Origin: an uncultured Flavobacteriaceae bacterium
Lineage (GTDB): Bacteria > Bacteroidota > Bacteroidia > Flavobacteriales > Flavobacteriaceae
Length of the DNA stretch: 64,000 nt
Reading direction: 5' to 3'
Assembly: GCA_947497145.1 (NCBI GenBank)
Contig: CANMFQ010000001.1
Location: 186,001 to 250,000, forward strand
Part shown: positions 45,181 through 54,480 of the stretch, in pieces
How the letters are laid out: every line of letters starts with the position of its first letter
Numbering within the stretch: position 1 is the stretch's first letter
Translations under genes and position numbers: made by a program
The notes under the pieces: generated by a model
The model's database searches: none
What the model saw: only the letters and a program-made list of their open reading frames with translations
Told to the model about the DNA's origin: nothing

Positions 45181-46260
45181 ATGAAAAAAGTATTTTTTGC
45201 TTTGGCACTATTGGGTGTAGTGTTAGTTGCTTGTGATGATGAGGCTTCAGGTGTAGAAAATGAGCCAATCGCACAAGAAGAATTAGTAGATATGAGTGAT
45301 TTTTCATTGTATGTTGAAGCTGACGATTTCGATAGTAAATCTACTAGTAGTAAGTCTGCGAGTGTTTTTGAAAAGTGTGTCGCAATGAAAAATTTGGAAT
45401 ATCGATTAGAAAAAAACAAGGGCTTAGCAAAAAAAATGTATGACATTGAATATGCTACCCGAAAGGCTATTGCTTTAAAAAAAGGTGGACAAGGTAAACC
45501 CGGTAACGGCGGTGGAGGAGGAGGAGAGACAGGTCCTATTTATGAAGGAGCTATAACGATTCCTGTGGTAGTTAATATTATAGAGAAAAATGCAGGGCAA
45601 GTTACCACTGCTCATATAAATTCGCAGATAGCTATTCTTAATGACGATTTTAACAATAATAATTCAGGTACTAGTGGTGTTCCTTCTGCATTTGCCAATC
45701 TAGTTGCTGATGTTAATGTAACCTTTACTTTGGCGGGTGTTAATAGAAAGACTTCTTCAAAGGCTTCTTGGGGTACTAACGATGCCATGAAAGACCCCTC
45801 TCAAGGTGGATGGGCACCAACAGACCCTGCTAATACGCTAAATCTTTGGGTTTGTGAAATAGGTGGTGGAATTCTTGGGTATGCTCAGTTTCCTGGCGGT
45901 GCACCAGAAACAGATGGCGTGGTCATTGGGACTGATTTCTTCGGAGAGAATTCCGCTGGAGGTATATACGGTCATGGAAGAACCGCAACGCACGAAGTTG
46001 GACATTGGTTAAACCTAAGACATATTTGGGGAGATGGCAGATGTAATCGCGATGATTTTGTCGCTGATACGCCAAAATCTGATAGAGCAAATTATAATTG
46101 TCCTACATATCCTACCACGCATTGCCGTAGTGCGGATATGACTATGAATTATATGGATTACGTCCAAGATGACTGTATGTATATGTTTACTACTGGACAG
46201 AATGATAGAATGCGTGCCTTGTTTGTTGCTGGGGGACCAAGAGCTGGTTTTGTAAATTAA
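45181..46260 (+). CDS. M43-family zinc metalloprotease lipoprotein (pappalysin/cytophagalysin-like)
   Basis: This 359-residue protein has a lipoprotein signal (VVLVAC, Cys18), a propeptide-like region with a Gly-rich linker near residues 105-120, and an M43 catalytic domain. The zinc motif is HEVGHWLNLRH from residue 271, followed by GWD-like IWGDGRC. The Met-turn is MTMNYMDY, and the Cys residues in the NCPTYPTTHC region are typical disulfide formers. IPVVVNIIE and QIAILNDDFNNNN are the family's N-terminal strands. It is predicted to cleave proteins at the cell surface. A strong terminator follows at once, so it is a separate unit inserted in the suf region. Confidence 0.92.
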   Translation: MKKVFFALALLGVVLVACDDEASGVENEPIAQEELVDMSDFSLYVEADDFDSKSTSSKSASVFEKCVAMKNLEYRLEKNKGLAKKMYDIEYATRKAIALKKGGQGKPGNGGGGGGETGPIYEGAITIPVVVNIIEKNAGQVTTAHINSQIAILNDDFNNNNSGTSGVPSAFANLVADVNVTFTLAGVNRKTSSKASWGTNDAMKDPSQGGWAPTDPANTLNLWVCEIGGGILGYAQFPGGAPETDGVVIGTDFFGENSAGGIYGHGRTATHEVGHWLNLRHIWGDGRCNRDDFVADTPKSDRANYNCPTYPTTHCRSADMTMNYMDYVQDDCMYMFTTGQNDRMRALFVAGGPRAGFVN

Positions 46261-46269
46261 TATTTTTAT

Positions 46270-46319
46270 ATAACAAGTGTATAAAGGGTGTCTATTTGGA
46301 TGCCCTTTTTACTTGTTAT
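46270..46319 (+). terminator. Long terminator behind the metalloprotease
   Basis: An inner stem of AAAGGG-type bases at 46283-46292 pairs with 46299-46308 (two G-T pairs), followed by a T-run. An outer 9-bp stem ATAACAAGT (46270-46278) with ACTTGTTAT (46311-46319) extends it. Confidence 0.8.
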
Positions 46320-46425
46320 ATTTTTCACCTATTGCGGATTAGGCTTTGTATTACCAAATAATAATATGGGTTTGAGATGCAAATGACTTCTTAACTCGAA
46401 AAATGATATTAATTCTCACCTATTT

Positions 46426-46851
46426 ATGAAATATTCGCTATTTTTTATATTCTTATGTTTTCTAAACGCTTGCGCTCAAGAAGTTCAAAAATTGGAAAAT
46501 ACTGTTGCTATAACCTATACTGCACTTACAAGAGGTTCTAGTTTTAAATGTGTGTTGAGTAACAATAGTGTTACAGTACTATCTAGTAATGACGATGTGA
46601 AAAAGAAGACTATTAACCAAGAAGAATGGATTACTATTGCCAATCTTGTTGATGCTATAGCTTTGGCTGATATGCATACTTTTATTGCTTTGACAGAAAA
46701 TCAGGCGGTTGATAGGGCTAGAATGGCGAATTTGTCAATTATTTTCAATGGGAAGTTGTATGAATCAGTCGCCTTTGATGAGGGGAGTCCGCCCAAGGAA
46801 TTAAAGCCATTGATAACTCATATACGTGCATTAGCAGAAACTGTTGAATAG
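46426..46851 (+). CDS. Small lipoprotein of unknown function
   Basis: This 141-residue protein has a lipoprotein signal (FLCFLNAC, Cys16). The mature part has an ITYTALTRGSSFKCVLS strand pair, an INQEEWITIANLVDAI helix, and a C-terminal FDEGSPPKELKPLITHIRAL helix. I do not recognise a named family. It resembles small periplasmic beta-alpha proteins found near housekeeping genes in flavobacteria. It is 60 nt upstream of sufE on the same strand, and the probable sufE promoter begins inside its last codons. Confidence 0.65.
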   Translation: MKYSLFFIFLCFLNACAQEVQKLENTVAITYTALTRGSSFKCVLSNNSVTVLSSNDDVKKKTINQEEWITIANLVDAIALADMHTFIALTENQAVDRARMANLSIIFNGKLYESVAFDEGSPPKELKPLITHIRALAETVE

Positions 46852-46874
46852 CAGTTATTCTTGTCGTATTTTTG
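46844..46874 (+). promoter_or_regulatory. Promoter of the sufE-DUF59-DUF2480 group
   Basis: TTG at 46844-46846, a 20-nt spacer and TATTTTTG at 46867-46874 form a good -33/-7 pair. It overlaps the end of the small lipoprotein gene and lies 38 nt before the sufE ATG, suggesting that sufE is transcribed apart from sufBCDS. Confidence 0.55.
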
Positions 46875-46911
46875 CAAAGATTTACAATAATCCACTTAGA
46901 AAGAAAAACGT

Positions 46912-47334
46912 ATGAGTATTACAGAAATACAAGAAGAAATTGTAGATGAATTTTCAATGTTTGACGATTGGATGCAGCGGTATGAATATATGATTGAATT
47001 GGGTAAATCATTACCCATGATAAAAGAAGCGTATAAAACCGACGATAATATTATCAAAGGTTGTCAAAGTAAAGTATGGGTACATGCCGAGTTGGTTGAA
47101 GATAAATTGGTGTTTACTGCAGATAGTGATGCCATCATTACTAAAGGAATTATTGCCATTTTAATTCGTGTGTTTAGTAATCAAAAGCCAGCAGATATTA
47201 TTGAAGCGAATACTGATTTTATTGATGAAATAGGGCTAAAAGAACACTTGTCGCCTACACGAGCCAATGGTTTGGTAAGTATGATAAAGCAATTGAAGCT
47301 ATATGCAGTAGCGTATCAAACCCAGTTAAATTAA
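46912..47334 (+). CDS. sufE: Sulfur acceptor protein SufE
   Basis: The 140-residue protein matches SufE at full length: FDDWMQRYEYMIELGKSLP, then the sulfur-accepting Cys51 in IIKGCQSKVWV, then TADSDAIITKGIIAILIRVFS and the C-terminal LSPTRANGLVSMIKQLK. Cys51 takes persulfide sulfur from SufS and relays it to SufB. It is separated from sufS by the metalloprotease and lipoprotein genes, and is followed at 57 nt by a DUF59 gene. Confidence 0.96.
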   Translation: MSITEIQEEIVDEFSMFDDWMQRYEYMIELGKSLPMIKEAYKTDDNIIKGCQSKVWVHAELVEDKLVFTADSDAIITKGIIAILIRVFSNQKPADIIEANTDFIDEIGLKEHLSPTRANGLVSMIKQLKLYAVAYQTQLN

Positions 47335-47391
47335 GATTTTAAGTCATTTTTTGATGCTGTTTACGAGCAATCAAATATTAAATATTTTATA

Positions 47392-47721
47392 ATGAGCGAA
47401 GAAGTAGCAATAGACACTCAAGAATTGGGTGAAAAAATAGTAAAGGTTTTAAAGACTATATATGACCCTGAAATTCCAGTTGATATTTATGAATTGGGAT
47501 TGATTTATGATGTTTTAGTAAACGAAGATAATGAGGTGAAAATATTAATGACGCTAACCTCTCCTAATTGCCCTGTGGCTGAATCACTGCCAGTTGAGGT
47601 AGAAGAGAAAGTAAAGTCGTTAAATATGGTGAAGGACGCTGAGGTAGAAATTACATTCGACCCGCCTTGGACACAAGATTTAATGAGTGAAGAGGCGAAA
47701 TTAGAACTGGGGATGTTATAA
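47392..47721 (+). CDS. SufT/MIP18-type DUF59 protein
   Basis: This 109-residue protein has the DUF59 core: LKTIYDPEIPVDIYELGLIYD, then KILMTLTSPNCPVAESLP with the conserved Cys, and EVEITFDPPWTQDLMSEEAK. In SUF systems such proteins (SufT) support Fe-S maturation. It lies between sufE and the DUF2480 gene; neighbours are 57 nt and 25 nt away, so the three are probably one transcript. Confidence 0.92.
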   Translation: MSEEVAIDTQELGEKIVKVLKTIYDPEIPVDIYELGLIYDVLVNEDNEVKILMTLTSPNCPVAESLPVEVEEKVKSLNMVKDAEVEITFDPPWTQDLMSEEAKLELGML

Positions 47722-47746
47722 GGTGTTGTAGGTATTGAATTTAAAT

Positions 47747-48271
47747 ATGACAAACGTGAAAAAAGAAGAGCCAATTGTAAATAGAGTTGCGCAAAGTAAG
47801 TTGGTTACTTTTGATTTGGAAGATTATTATCCAGAAGGAAAACGTATTGTTCTTGATATTAAAGATTGGCTTTATGAAGGTTTTATTCTGAGAGAAAAAG
47901 AATTTAGAAATTATATAGCCAATCATCAATGGGAAAATTACCAAGATGCTTACGTTGCGCTAACATGTACGACCGATGCGATTATACCAGGTTGGGCATT
48001 TATGTTGGTTGCCTCAAAGCTACATCCTTATGCAAAAAGGGTGATTATAGGTACGCTTGAAGAGCTAGAAACTTCTTTGTTTCAAACGGTTATAGCGAAT
48101 TTAGAGGTTGCTCATTGTAAAGATAAACCCGTTATTATAAAAGGTTGTAGCAATAAGCCAGTACCCCCAAATGCCTATGTTTGGGTTACTGCAAAATTGC
48201 AAAATATAGCAAAAAGTATCATGTATGGAGAGGCTTGTTCTTCGGTCCCCATATATAAAAAGTCAAAATAA
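47747..48271 (+). CDS. DUF2480 family protein
   Basis: ATG 47747 (MTNVKKEEPIVNRVAQS) is chosen over an in-frame TTG at 47735. The 174-residue protein matches the flavobacterial DUF2480 family: VNRVAQSKLVTFDLEDYYP, LDIKDWLYEGFILREKEFR, CTTDAIIPGWAFMLVASKL, GTLEELE and KGCSNKPVPPNAYVWVTAKLQ. It is cytoplasmic. The family function is unknown, but the gene is nearly always next to suf genes in this group, which suggests a role in Fe-S assembly or repair. Confidence 0.9.
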   Translation: MTNVKKEEPIVNRVAQSKLVTFDLEDYYPEGKRIVLDIKDWLYEGFILREKEFRNYIANHQWENYQDAYVALTCTTDAIIPGWAFMLVASKLHPYAKRVIIGTLEELETSLFQTVIANLEVAHCKDKPVIIKGCSNKPVPPNAYVWVTAKLQNIAKSIMYGEACSSVPIYKKSK

Positions 48272-48304
48272 TTTGAGGTAGATGTGTGACATTTACTACT
48301 TTTG
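48272..48304 (+). promoter_or_regulatory. Promoter of the DUF3078 gene
   Basis: TTTG at 48272-48275, a 21-nt spacer and TACTTTTG at 48297-48304 fit the Bacteroidota pattern. It begins right at the DUF2480 stop codon, 31 nt before the chosen start. Confidence 0.5.
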
Positions 48305-48334
48305 CGTGTCTTAAAAAGAAACATTAAACATATT

Positions 48335-49267
48335 ATGAAAAAAACAATTTTCGCTTTCTTAACAATTTTTGCGGTGTCATTTAGTTATGCACAGACAATA
48401 GAAGAATTAAAAGCTGAGCAAGCTATAAAAAAGGATTCTGTAAAGGCAATTCAGGCTCGTGTAGATGCCCTTCAAGGACAAATAGACACTTTCCCAGGAT
48501 GGAAAAAAGGTATTTTTGGTACCCTTGGCGCTAACCTTTCAGGAGCCAATAACTGGTACGCTCAAGGTACGCCAAACAATTCTTCTGGAAATATTGGAAT
48601 TACATTAAATGCATTTGCCAATTTAGATAAAGAGAAGTTTTTCTGGAGAAATGCAGGAAACGTAAACTTGCAATGGGTAAAATTGGACAATAAGGATATT
48701 TCTACTGATGATGATAGTTTCAACGGAACTACTGACGTTTTTAATATTACTTCATTGTACGGTTATAAACTGAGTGAAAAATTCGCAATTTCTGCCTTAG
48801 GTGAGTACAGAACATCTATTATCAACAATTTTAATGATCCTGGTTACTTAGATGCTGGTATTGGTGCTACTTGGACGCCTATTAAAGATATGGTAGTGGT
48901 GGTACACCCATTAAACTACAACTTTGTATTTGCAAAGGATGATGTAGCGTATACTTCTTCTTTGGGTGCTAAAATAGTGGTTGATTATACTAGAAAAATT
49001 GGCGCGATTAGCTTTAAAACTAATTTCTCTACCTTTCAGAGTTATAAAAGTGGTGACTTATCTAACTGGACATGGATAAACTCTTTTGGATATACCTTAT
49101 GGAAAGGAATAGGTCTTGGATTTGAGTTTGGTTTACGTAACAACAAGCAAGAGGCATTGGCTAACGCTTTAGGTCAAACCCCAGCAATTACGCCTACTCC
49201 AAGTTTTGATAACATAGATAATCCAATTCAGAGCTATTGGTTATTTGGATTGAATTACTCGCTATAA
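48335..49267 (+). CDS. DUF3078 family exported outer membrane-type protein
   Basis: ATG 48335 gives MKKTIFAFLTIF and a signal peptide ending VSFSYAQ; an upstream frame start is unsupported. The 310-residue protein has a short coiled stretch (IEELKAEQAIKKDSVKAI) and the DUF3078 core: GWKKGIFGTLGANLSGANNW, FFWRNAGNVNLQWVKLDN, YKLSEKFAISALGEYR, PGYLDAGIGATWTP and ending IQSYWLFGLNYSL. Repeated strands and a terminal hydrophobic residue suggest an outer membrane barrel. Function is unknown. It has its own promoter and a strong terminator. Confidence 0.9.
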   Translation: MKKTIFAFLTIFAVSFSYAQTIEELKAEQAIKKDSVKAIQARVDALQGQIDTFPGWKKGIFGTLGANLSGANNWYAQGTPNNSSGNIGITLNAFANLDKEKFFWRNAGNVNLQWVKLDNKDISTDDDSFNGTTDVFNITSLYGYKLSEKFAISALGEYRTSIINNFNDPGYLDAGIGATWTPIKDMVVVVHPLNYNFVFAKDDVAYTSSLGAKIVVDYTRKIGAISFKTNFSTFQSYKSGDLSNWTWINSFGYTLWKGIGLGFEFGLRNNKQEALANALGQTPAITPTPSFDNIDNPIQSYWLFGLNYSL

Positions 49268-49295
49268 GCTAGAACAACAAATCTTATTTTAATAT

Positions 49296-49324
49296 AAAAC
49301 GCCCCGACAGTCACGGGGCGTTTT
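49296..49324 (+). terminator. Rho-independent terminator behind the DUF3078 gene
   Basis: Arms 49296-49306 and 49314-49324 (AAAACGCCCCG and its complement) form a GC-rich 11-bp stem with loop ACAGTCA, continuing into a T-run. Confidence 0.92.
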
Positions 49325-49856
49325 TAGTTTAAGTAGGGTTTTATTTTTATTGTAAGAAACTGGTTGTAATTACAAAGCACTAAAATTGGTTAAGGTTATG
49401 TTTTAAATGGGGTGCTTTTTGTAAAACACATGCCGAATGTAGTTGTATTGGGTTATTACAGTAAATTTTTGTTGTATATGCTTGAAAACATGTGGTGTAG
49501 GTTGTTAATATTGTGTATTTAACCCTGAATGCATCTACATCTTAATGCTGTAACATGTAGGTTATGGTATCTATTGGGGTTGATCTAGCTATCTGGCGTG
49601 TGATTGGAAACAGGTGAATTTAATTTTTGGGTGTTTTTTGATCAGGCAGTAAATATAGATTAACGTAAGTCCAGTGGCTTAGGGGTGTGATATCGCCAAT
49701 AATAGGGGGTAGCTCATTGATTTGAAAGCGTACGCTTTCAAATATTTTTTTTGAACTTCTATAAAGTTAATCGTTAAAGTGCGTTTTTGTGCCAATGGGT
49801 TTCATACTCCTTCTTTGTGAAATATGCAGGCTGTTGTTGCTTTTTGTAAGCTGTGA
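49325..49856. other. Intergenic region between DUF3078 and nrdA
   Basis: More than 500 nt with no supported gene. It contains a perfect 22-bp palindrome at 49731-49752 followed by a T-run, described separately. The nrdA terminator lies at its right end. Short T-rich and GT-rich stretches are common but no tRNA or coding pattern is seen. Confidence 0.45.
49731..49752. repeat. Perfect 22-bp palindrome
   Basis: TTTGAAAGCG-TA-CGCTTTCAAA is self-complementary over 22 bp. As RNA it could be a 9-bp hairpin with a GTAC loop followed by TATTTTTTTT, hence a plus-strand terminator; as DNA it could be an operator. No plus-strand gene lies directly upstream. Confidence 0.6.
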
Positions 49857-49894
49857 AAAAGCCAACACCCCATTTTTATGGGATATTGGCTTTT
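49857..49894 (-). terminator. Terminator of the nrdB-nrdA unit
   Basis: Arms 49857-49865 and 49886-49894 (AAAAGCCAA with TTGGCTTTT) enclose an inner CCCAT/ATGGG stem. On the minus strand it ends in a T-run and lies about 40 nt past the nrdA stop. Confidence 0.75.
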
Positions 49895-49930
49895 GTCTTC
49901 TAAGAATTAAAAACTGTGTAAGCGTTAGCT

Positions 49931-52432
49931 TTATGAGCCGCACATGAGGCAATCGTCATCTGCTTGGCCTTCTTTGGCACGCGCTATCATTTCCTTCATT
50001 TCTTGAGGAGTCATGGGTTTTATATCAACCTCTGTTTGAGCCGTAGCGGTAACAGGTGTTGTTTGTACCTGCATGGTTGCTGCTGCTGCCGCTGATGGCG
50101 GTGGTGTAGTAGTAGCTGCCATTTCTGCTTCGGCCGCAATGCTTGTAGGTTTTTCTTTTTTCTTGGTGTTGTCTAAGGTGAACTTAATAGCATCAACAGC
50201 TGCTTTGGTTCTTAAATAGTACATTCCCGTCTTTAAGCCGCTCTTCCAGGCGTAAAAGTGCATTGAAGTTAATTTTGAATAATTCGCATTCTCCATGAAT
50301 AAATTCAACGACTGGCTTTGGTCAATAAAATAGCCTCGCTGTCTTGACATATCGATAATGTCTTTCATGCTTAATTCCCAAACGGTTTTATACAAGTCAC
50401 GTATTTCTTGAGGAATGGTTTCTATGTGTTGAATAGAGCCGTTAGCGCGCATTAGCTCTTGTTTCATATTTTCATTCCAAAGACCTAGGGCAACCAAATC
50501 TTCTAAAAGATGTTTGTTGACAATGATAAATTCTCCAGAAAGTACTCTTCTGGTATAAATATTAGAAGTGTAAGGCTCAAAACATTCATTATTGCCAAGT
50601 ATTTGAGAAGTTGATGCTGTTGGCATCGGTGCAACTAAAAGGGAGTTTCTTACGCCATTTTTTAGCACATCTTTACGTAATTTTCCCCAGTCCCAACGGC
50701 CAGAAAGCTCGTCGTCATTAATGCCCCAAAGATTATGTTGAAATTTACCTTGTGAAATAGGAGAGCCTTCGTAAGATGAATAAACACCTTCTTCTTTAGC
50801 AGCTTCCATTGAAGCGGTAACAGCTGCAAAATATAATGTTTCAAATATTTCTTGGTTTAATTTTTTAGCTTCATCGCTAGTAAAAGGTAAACGCAACATT
50901 ATAAAAGCATCGGCTAAACCTTGAACACCAAGACCAATTGGTCTGTGGCGCATATTAGAATTTTCTGCTTCTTTTACAGGGTAGTAGTTTCTGTCAATAA
51001 CGCGATTTAAATTTTTGGTCACGCGTTTGGTAACTCTAAATAGCTCTTCATGGTCAAATGCTCCGTTTTTAACAAACATAGGTAATGCAATCGACGCCAA
51101 ATTACATACGGCAATTTCATCAGGAGCGGTGTACTCCATAATTTCGGTACATAAATTTGATGAACGAATGGTGCCTAAGTTTTTCTGATTACTCTTACGG
51201 TTTGCTGCATCTTTGTAAAGCATGTACGGTGTGCCGGTTTCAATTTGAGATTCTAAAATTTTCTCCCAAAGATCACGTGCTTTTACGGTCTTTCGACCTT
51301 TGCCTTGCGCTTCATAGCTAAGGTATAATTTTTCAAATTCCTCACTATGCGTTGTAAAAAGACCAGGGCATTCGTTAGGGCACATAAGTGTCCAGTCTTC
51401 ATTGGCTTCAACACGTTTCATGAATAAATCTGAAATCCACATTGCGTAAAACAAATCGCGCGCACGCATTTCTTCTTTTCCGTGATTCTTTTTTAAATCT
51501 AAAAACTCATAAATATCGGCATGCCATGGCTCCATATAAATGGCAAAACTACCTTTTCTTTTTCCACCACCTTGATCTACGTACCTTGCGGTATCATTAA
51601 ATACTTGAAGCATGGGTACGATACCGTTTGATGTACCATTGGTGCCAGCAATATAAGAGCCTGTTGCTCTAATGTTGTGAATAGAAAGACCAATTCCTCC
51701 AGCAGATTGTGAAATTTTGGCTGTACTCTTTAGGGTGTCATAAATACCATCAATGCTATCATCTTTCATGGCTATTAAAAAGCATGATGACATTTGTGGC
51801 TTTGGTGTTCCAGAGTTGAATAAGGTAGGCGTAGCATGTGTAAAATATTTTTTAGACATCAGCTCGTAGGTTTCTATGGCTGCATCTAGATCATTTAGAT
51901 GAATACCTATAGAAACACGCATAAGCATATGTTGTGGTCGCTCAGCTATATTTCCGTTTATTTTTAAAAGATAGGAACGTTCTAGGGTTTTAAAACCAAA
52001 ATAATCGTAGCCAAAATCTCGGTTATAAATAATAGTAGAGTCTAATCTTTCTGCATTTTCTGAAATTACCTTATATACTTCATCAGAAAGTAAGGGGGCT
52101 TTTTTTCCTGTTCTTGGGTTTACATACAGGTACAAATCCTCCATGGTTTCAGAGAAGGACTTTTTAGTGTTTTTGTGAAGGTTAGAAACCGAAATACGCG
52201 CTGCTAGTTTTGCATAATCAGGGTGGGTCGTGGTCATAGTAGCTGCAATTTCTGCGGCTAAATTGTCTAATTCAGAGGTGGTAACCCCATCATACAGTCC
52301 TTCTATGACACGCATGGCCACTTTTAAAGGATCTACCAGCCCATTGAGGCTGTAGCATAATTTTCGTATTCTAGCTGTAATCTTGTCGAACATGATCAGC
52401 TCTTTTCTTCCGTCTCTTTTTACTACATACAT
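49931..52432 (-). CDS. nrdA: Class Ia ribonucleoside-diphosphate reductase alpha subunit
   Basis: The 833-residue enzyme has an N-terminal ATP-cone ([20 protein letters not shown]), the R1 barrel with [38 protein letters not shown], the active-site region [26 protein letters not shown] (with C-x-E), and [20 protein letters not shown] long Ala/Thr/Pro-rich linker of about 60 residues leads to the C-terminal C-x-x-C (DDCLMC) that is reduced by thioredoxin. It reduces ribonucleoside diphosphates with NrdB. nrdB is upstream on the same strand but separated by 476 nt. Confidence 0.96.
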   Translation of the reverse strand: MYVVKRDGRKELIMFDKITARIRKLCYSLNGLVDPLKVAMRVIEGLYDGVTTSELDNLAAEIAATMTTTHPDYAKLAARISVSNLHKNTKKSFSETMEDLYLYVNPRTGKKAPLLSDEVYKVISENAERLDSTIIYNRDFGYDYFGFKTLERSYLLKINGNIAERPQHMLMRVSIGIHLNDLDAAIETYELMSKKYFTHATPTLFNSGTPKPQMSSCFLIAMKDDSIDGIYDTLKSTAKISQSAGGIGLSIHNIRATGSYIAGTNGTSNGIVPMLQVFNDTARYVDQGGGKRKGSFAIYMEPWHADIYEFLDLKKNHGKEEMRARDLFYAMWISDLFMKRVEANEDWTLMCPNECPGLFTTHSEEFEKLYLSYEAQGKGRKTVKARDLWEKILESQIETGTPYMLYKDAANRKSNQKNLGTIRSSNLCTEIMEYTAPDEIAVCNLASIALPMFVKNGAFDHEELFRVTKRVTKNLNRVIDRNYYPVKEAENSNMRHRPIGLGVQGLADAFIMLRLPFTSDEAKKLNQEIFETLYFAAVTASMEAAKEEGVYSSYEGSPISQGKFQHNLWGINDDELSGRWDWGKLRKDVLKNGVRNSLLVAPMPTASTSQILGNNECFEPYTSNIYTRRVLSGEFIIVNKHLLEDLVALGLWNENMKQELMRANGSIQHIETIPQEIRDLYKTVWELSMKDIIDMSRQRGYFIDQSQSLNLFMENANYSKLTSMHFYAWKSGLKTGMYYLRTKAAVDAIKFTLDNTKKKEKPTSIAAEAEMAATTTPPPSAAAAATMQVQTTPVTATAQTEVDIKPMTPQEMKEMIARAKEGQADDDCLMCGS

Positions 52433-52908
52433 AATTTAAACTACGATTTTAGATTTGCGAATTACAATATATAAATTGATGTGTTTAGTCTCAATTTCAT
52501 GCATTCGTCATTGTTAATGGTTTGTGTTTATAATTTTATATTTTGAAGTATAACTAATGTAAGCTACTTCTGTTTTGTGTTTTCTGTAAGCAGCACTTTT
52601 AGATCTGCTATGGGGATGTTGCTTGTGTGCTTAATGCTTCAGCATCCCTTATTTTAAGCTGTCTTTAGACGCTGCGTATGCGTTGTAAATGCTATTGTAT
52701 GCTAATTTTGGTAGCATTTAAATAGTATTCCATCAATAGCAAAATTTGTTTTAGTTATTGCTTTTGAATACTCGTGCAATAGCTTTAAAAGTTTGCTTTC
52801 TCAAGATGTCGTTGTATGAGTCTAAGTAATTTTTAAAACTTCCGTTTCAAAATTGTTCAGCACTTTATACGCCATAAAAAAATGACGATTTGTATTTAAT
52901 GATACGCA
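52433..52908. other. Long gap between nrdB and nrdA
   Basis: No gene was found in these 476 nt. A small hairpin (52687-52694 with 52712-52719) is the only structure noted. nrdA may have its own promoter here, but no exact TAnnTTTG on the minus strand was seen. Confidence 0.4.
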
Positions 52909-53895
52909 CTAGAAATCAGCGTCAAAGCTAATTTTTTGCGCATCCTCATCTTTGTCTTTATTGAGAACACCAGCTTTTTGGTATTCAGAAACTCGCTTTT
53001 CAAAAAAGTTTGTTTTTCCTTGTAGTGAAATCATATCCATAAAGTCGAATGGATTTGTTGTGTTGTATACTTTGTCGCATTCAAGCTCTACAAGAAGTCT
53101 GTCGGTTACAAATTCTAAATATTGCGTCATTAATTTTGAATTCATGCCAATTAAACTCGCAGGAAGCGATTCGGTAATAAATTCACGTTCAATGTCTAAG
53201 GCGTCAGTCAAGATTTGCGTAATACGTTCTTTTGGCACTTTGTTTATTAAGTGTTTGTTGTGTAGGTGTACTGCATAATCACAATGCATACCTTCATCTC
53301 TTGATATCAATTCATTAGAAAAAGTAAGTCCTGGCATTAGGCCTCTCTTCTTTAGCCAAAAGATAGAGCAAAAAGCTCCAGAGAAGAAAATTCCCTCTAC
53401 TGCAGCAAAAGCGATCAACCGTTCTGCAAAGCTAGGAGAGTCTATCCAGTTCAATGCCCAGTCTGCTTTTTTCTTTATTGCAGGAAAGTTTTCAATAGCC
53501 TTAAATAATATATTTTTTTCCTTTTCGTCTTTAACGTACGTGTCAATTAACAGAGAATAGGTTTCAGAGTGAATATTCTCCATCATAATCTGAAAGCCAT
53601 AGAAGAATTTAGCCTCAGCATATTGTACTTCACTTACAAAGTTCTCAGCAAGATTTTCATTTACAATACCGTCAGAAGCAGCAAAAAATGCTAGAATATG
53701 TTTAATGAAATAACGTTCGTCATCATTTAACTTATTTTTCCAGTCATTAATATCTTCGCTAAGATCAATTTCTTCTGCTGTCCAGAAACAAGCCTCGCAT
53801 TTTTTATACCATTCCCATAAATCATGATGTTTGATAGGGAAAATCACAAATCGATCGTCGTTTGTTTCTAAAATTGGCTCTAATGCTGTAGACAT
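52909..53895 (-). CDS. nrdB: Class Ia ribonucleoside-diphosphate reductase beta subunit
   Basis: This 328-residue R2 protein has the diiron ligand segments [61 protein letters not shown] and [16 protein letters not shown]. The C-terminal tail ends with [11 protein letters not shown], the type of acidic and aromatic tail that docks on NrdA. It generates the tyrosyl radical used by NrdA. A TCTTTG box near 53955-53962 on the minus strand may be its promoter. Confidence 0.96.
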   Translation of the reverse strand: MSTALEPILETNDDRFVIFPIKHHDLWEWYKKCEACFWTAEEIDLSEDINDWKNKLNDDERYFIKHILAFFAASDGIVNENLAENFVSEVQYAEAKFFYGFQIMMENIHSETYSLLIDTYVKDEKEKNILFKAIENFPAIKKKADWALNWIDSPSFAERLIAFAAVEGIFFSGAFCSIFWLKKRGLMPGLTFSNELISRDEGMHCDYAVHLHNKHLINKVPKERITQILTDALDIEREFITESLPASLIGMNSKLMTQYLEFVTDRLLVELECDKVYNTTNPFDFMDMISLQGKTNFFEKRVSEYQKAGVLNKDKDEDAQKISFDADF

Positions 53896-54204
53896 AGTCT
53901 TGTAAATTTAAAATGTTAGTGTAGGCTTTCAAAATTTACCCATTCGCTGGGCTTACAAAGATGGAAAAAAAGCACTGGTTTTAAGGTGGTATTTTAAAGA
54001 TTCCATGACAAAGTTTTTAACACTAAATGTTGAAATCTAGGCTCGGTACTGATGTATGCTAACTTTGTGTGAGAATAAAAATTCTAAATAAATGTCTCAA
54101 AAAAAATAAACCAAAAAGTATGTTTGTGAATATACTTTTTGGTTTATAAATATCTTGTAAAAAAACAGGAATTTACTTTTAGAAAAAGCGCTTTTTATTT
54201 TAAA
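53896..54204. other. Gap upstream of nrdB with a terminator-like inverted repeat
   Basis: The region holds the nrdB promoter area and, at 54107-54146, a 15-bp inverted repeat described separately. No other gene is supported. Confidence 0.45.
54107..54146 (-). terminator. Minus-strand terminator with a 15-bp stem
   Basis: Arms 54107-54121 and 54132-54146 are perfectly complementary (TAAACCAAAAAGTAT and its complement) around a 10-nt loop. Read on the minus strand the stem is followed by TTTTTTTTGAG, a classic terminator. No confirmed minus-strand gene lies just upstream of it; it would insulate nrdB from the unit at 54.4-54.7 kb. Confidence 0.75.
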
Positions 54205-54369
54205 ATGCTCTTTCCTTTTAGTATATCAACAAAAACAGGAATGGCTTTAACTGCTGTATCGTTTATTACTATAGGTAAGCGTAGAGGAAAGTGCGAAAAA
54301 GGTGCTTTTAAAGGGAAAGAGGTACATGATAAAGAAGGTGGTTTTTTAATCGCTACTGATTATTTGTGA
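54205..54369 (+). CDS. Possible small basic protein, uncertain
   Basis: From ATG 54205 the frame gives 54 residues: a hydrophobic start (FPFSISTKTGMALTAVSFI) and then a Lys/Gly-rich tail (TIGKRRGKCEKGAFKGK). A second start at 54241 would give 42 residues. The codon use looks like the neighbours, and a terminator follows at 54449-54480 in the same direction. No family is recognised and no promoter is clear. It may equally be a non-coding spacer, so the call is weak. Confidence 0.28.
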   Translation: MLFPFSISTKTGMALTAVSFITIGKRRGKCEKGAFKGKEVHDKEGGFLIATDYL

Positions 54370-54448
54370 AGGCTAAGGTGCGGTTCTTTTGATTTGATGT
54401 TTGCAAAGCAAAGTATGACGGGCTGTTCACTAGCCGTGTTAAAATAAA

Positions 54449-54480
54449 AAAAAGGTTTGAAATTTGCATCAAACCTTTTT
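54449..54480 (-). terminator. Bidirectional terminator, 3' end of the candidate ncRNA
   Basis: Arms 54449-54460 and 54469-54480 (AAAAAGGTTTGA and its complement) form a 12-bp stem with loop AATTTGCA. A-runs and T-runs flank both sides, so it can act on both strands; on the minus strand it follows the candidate RNA directly. Confidence 0.85.
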
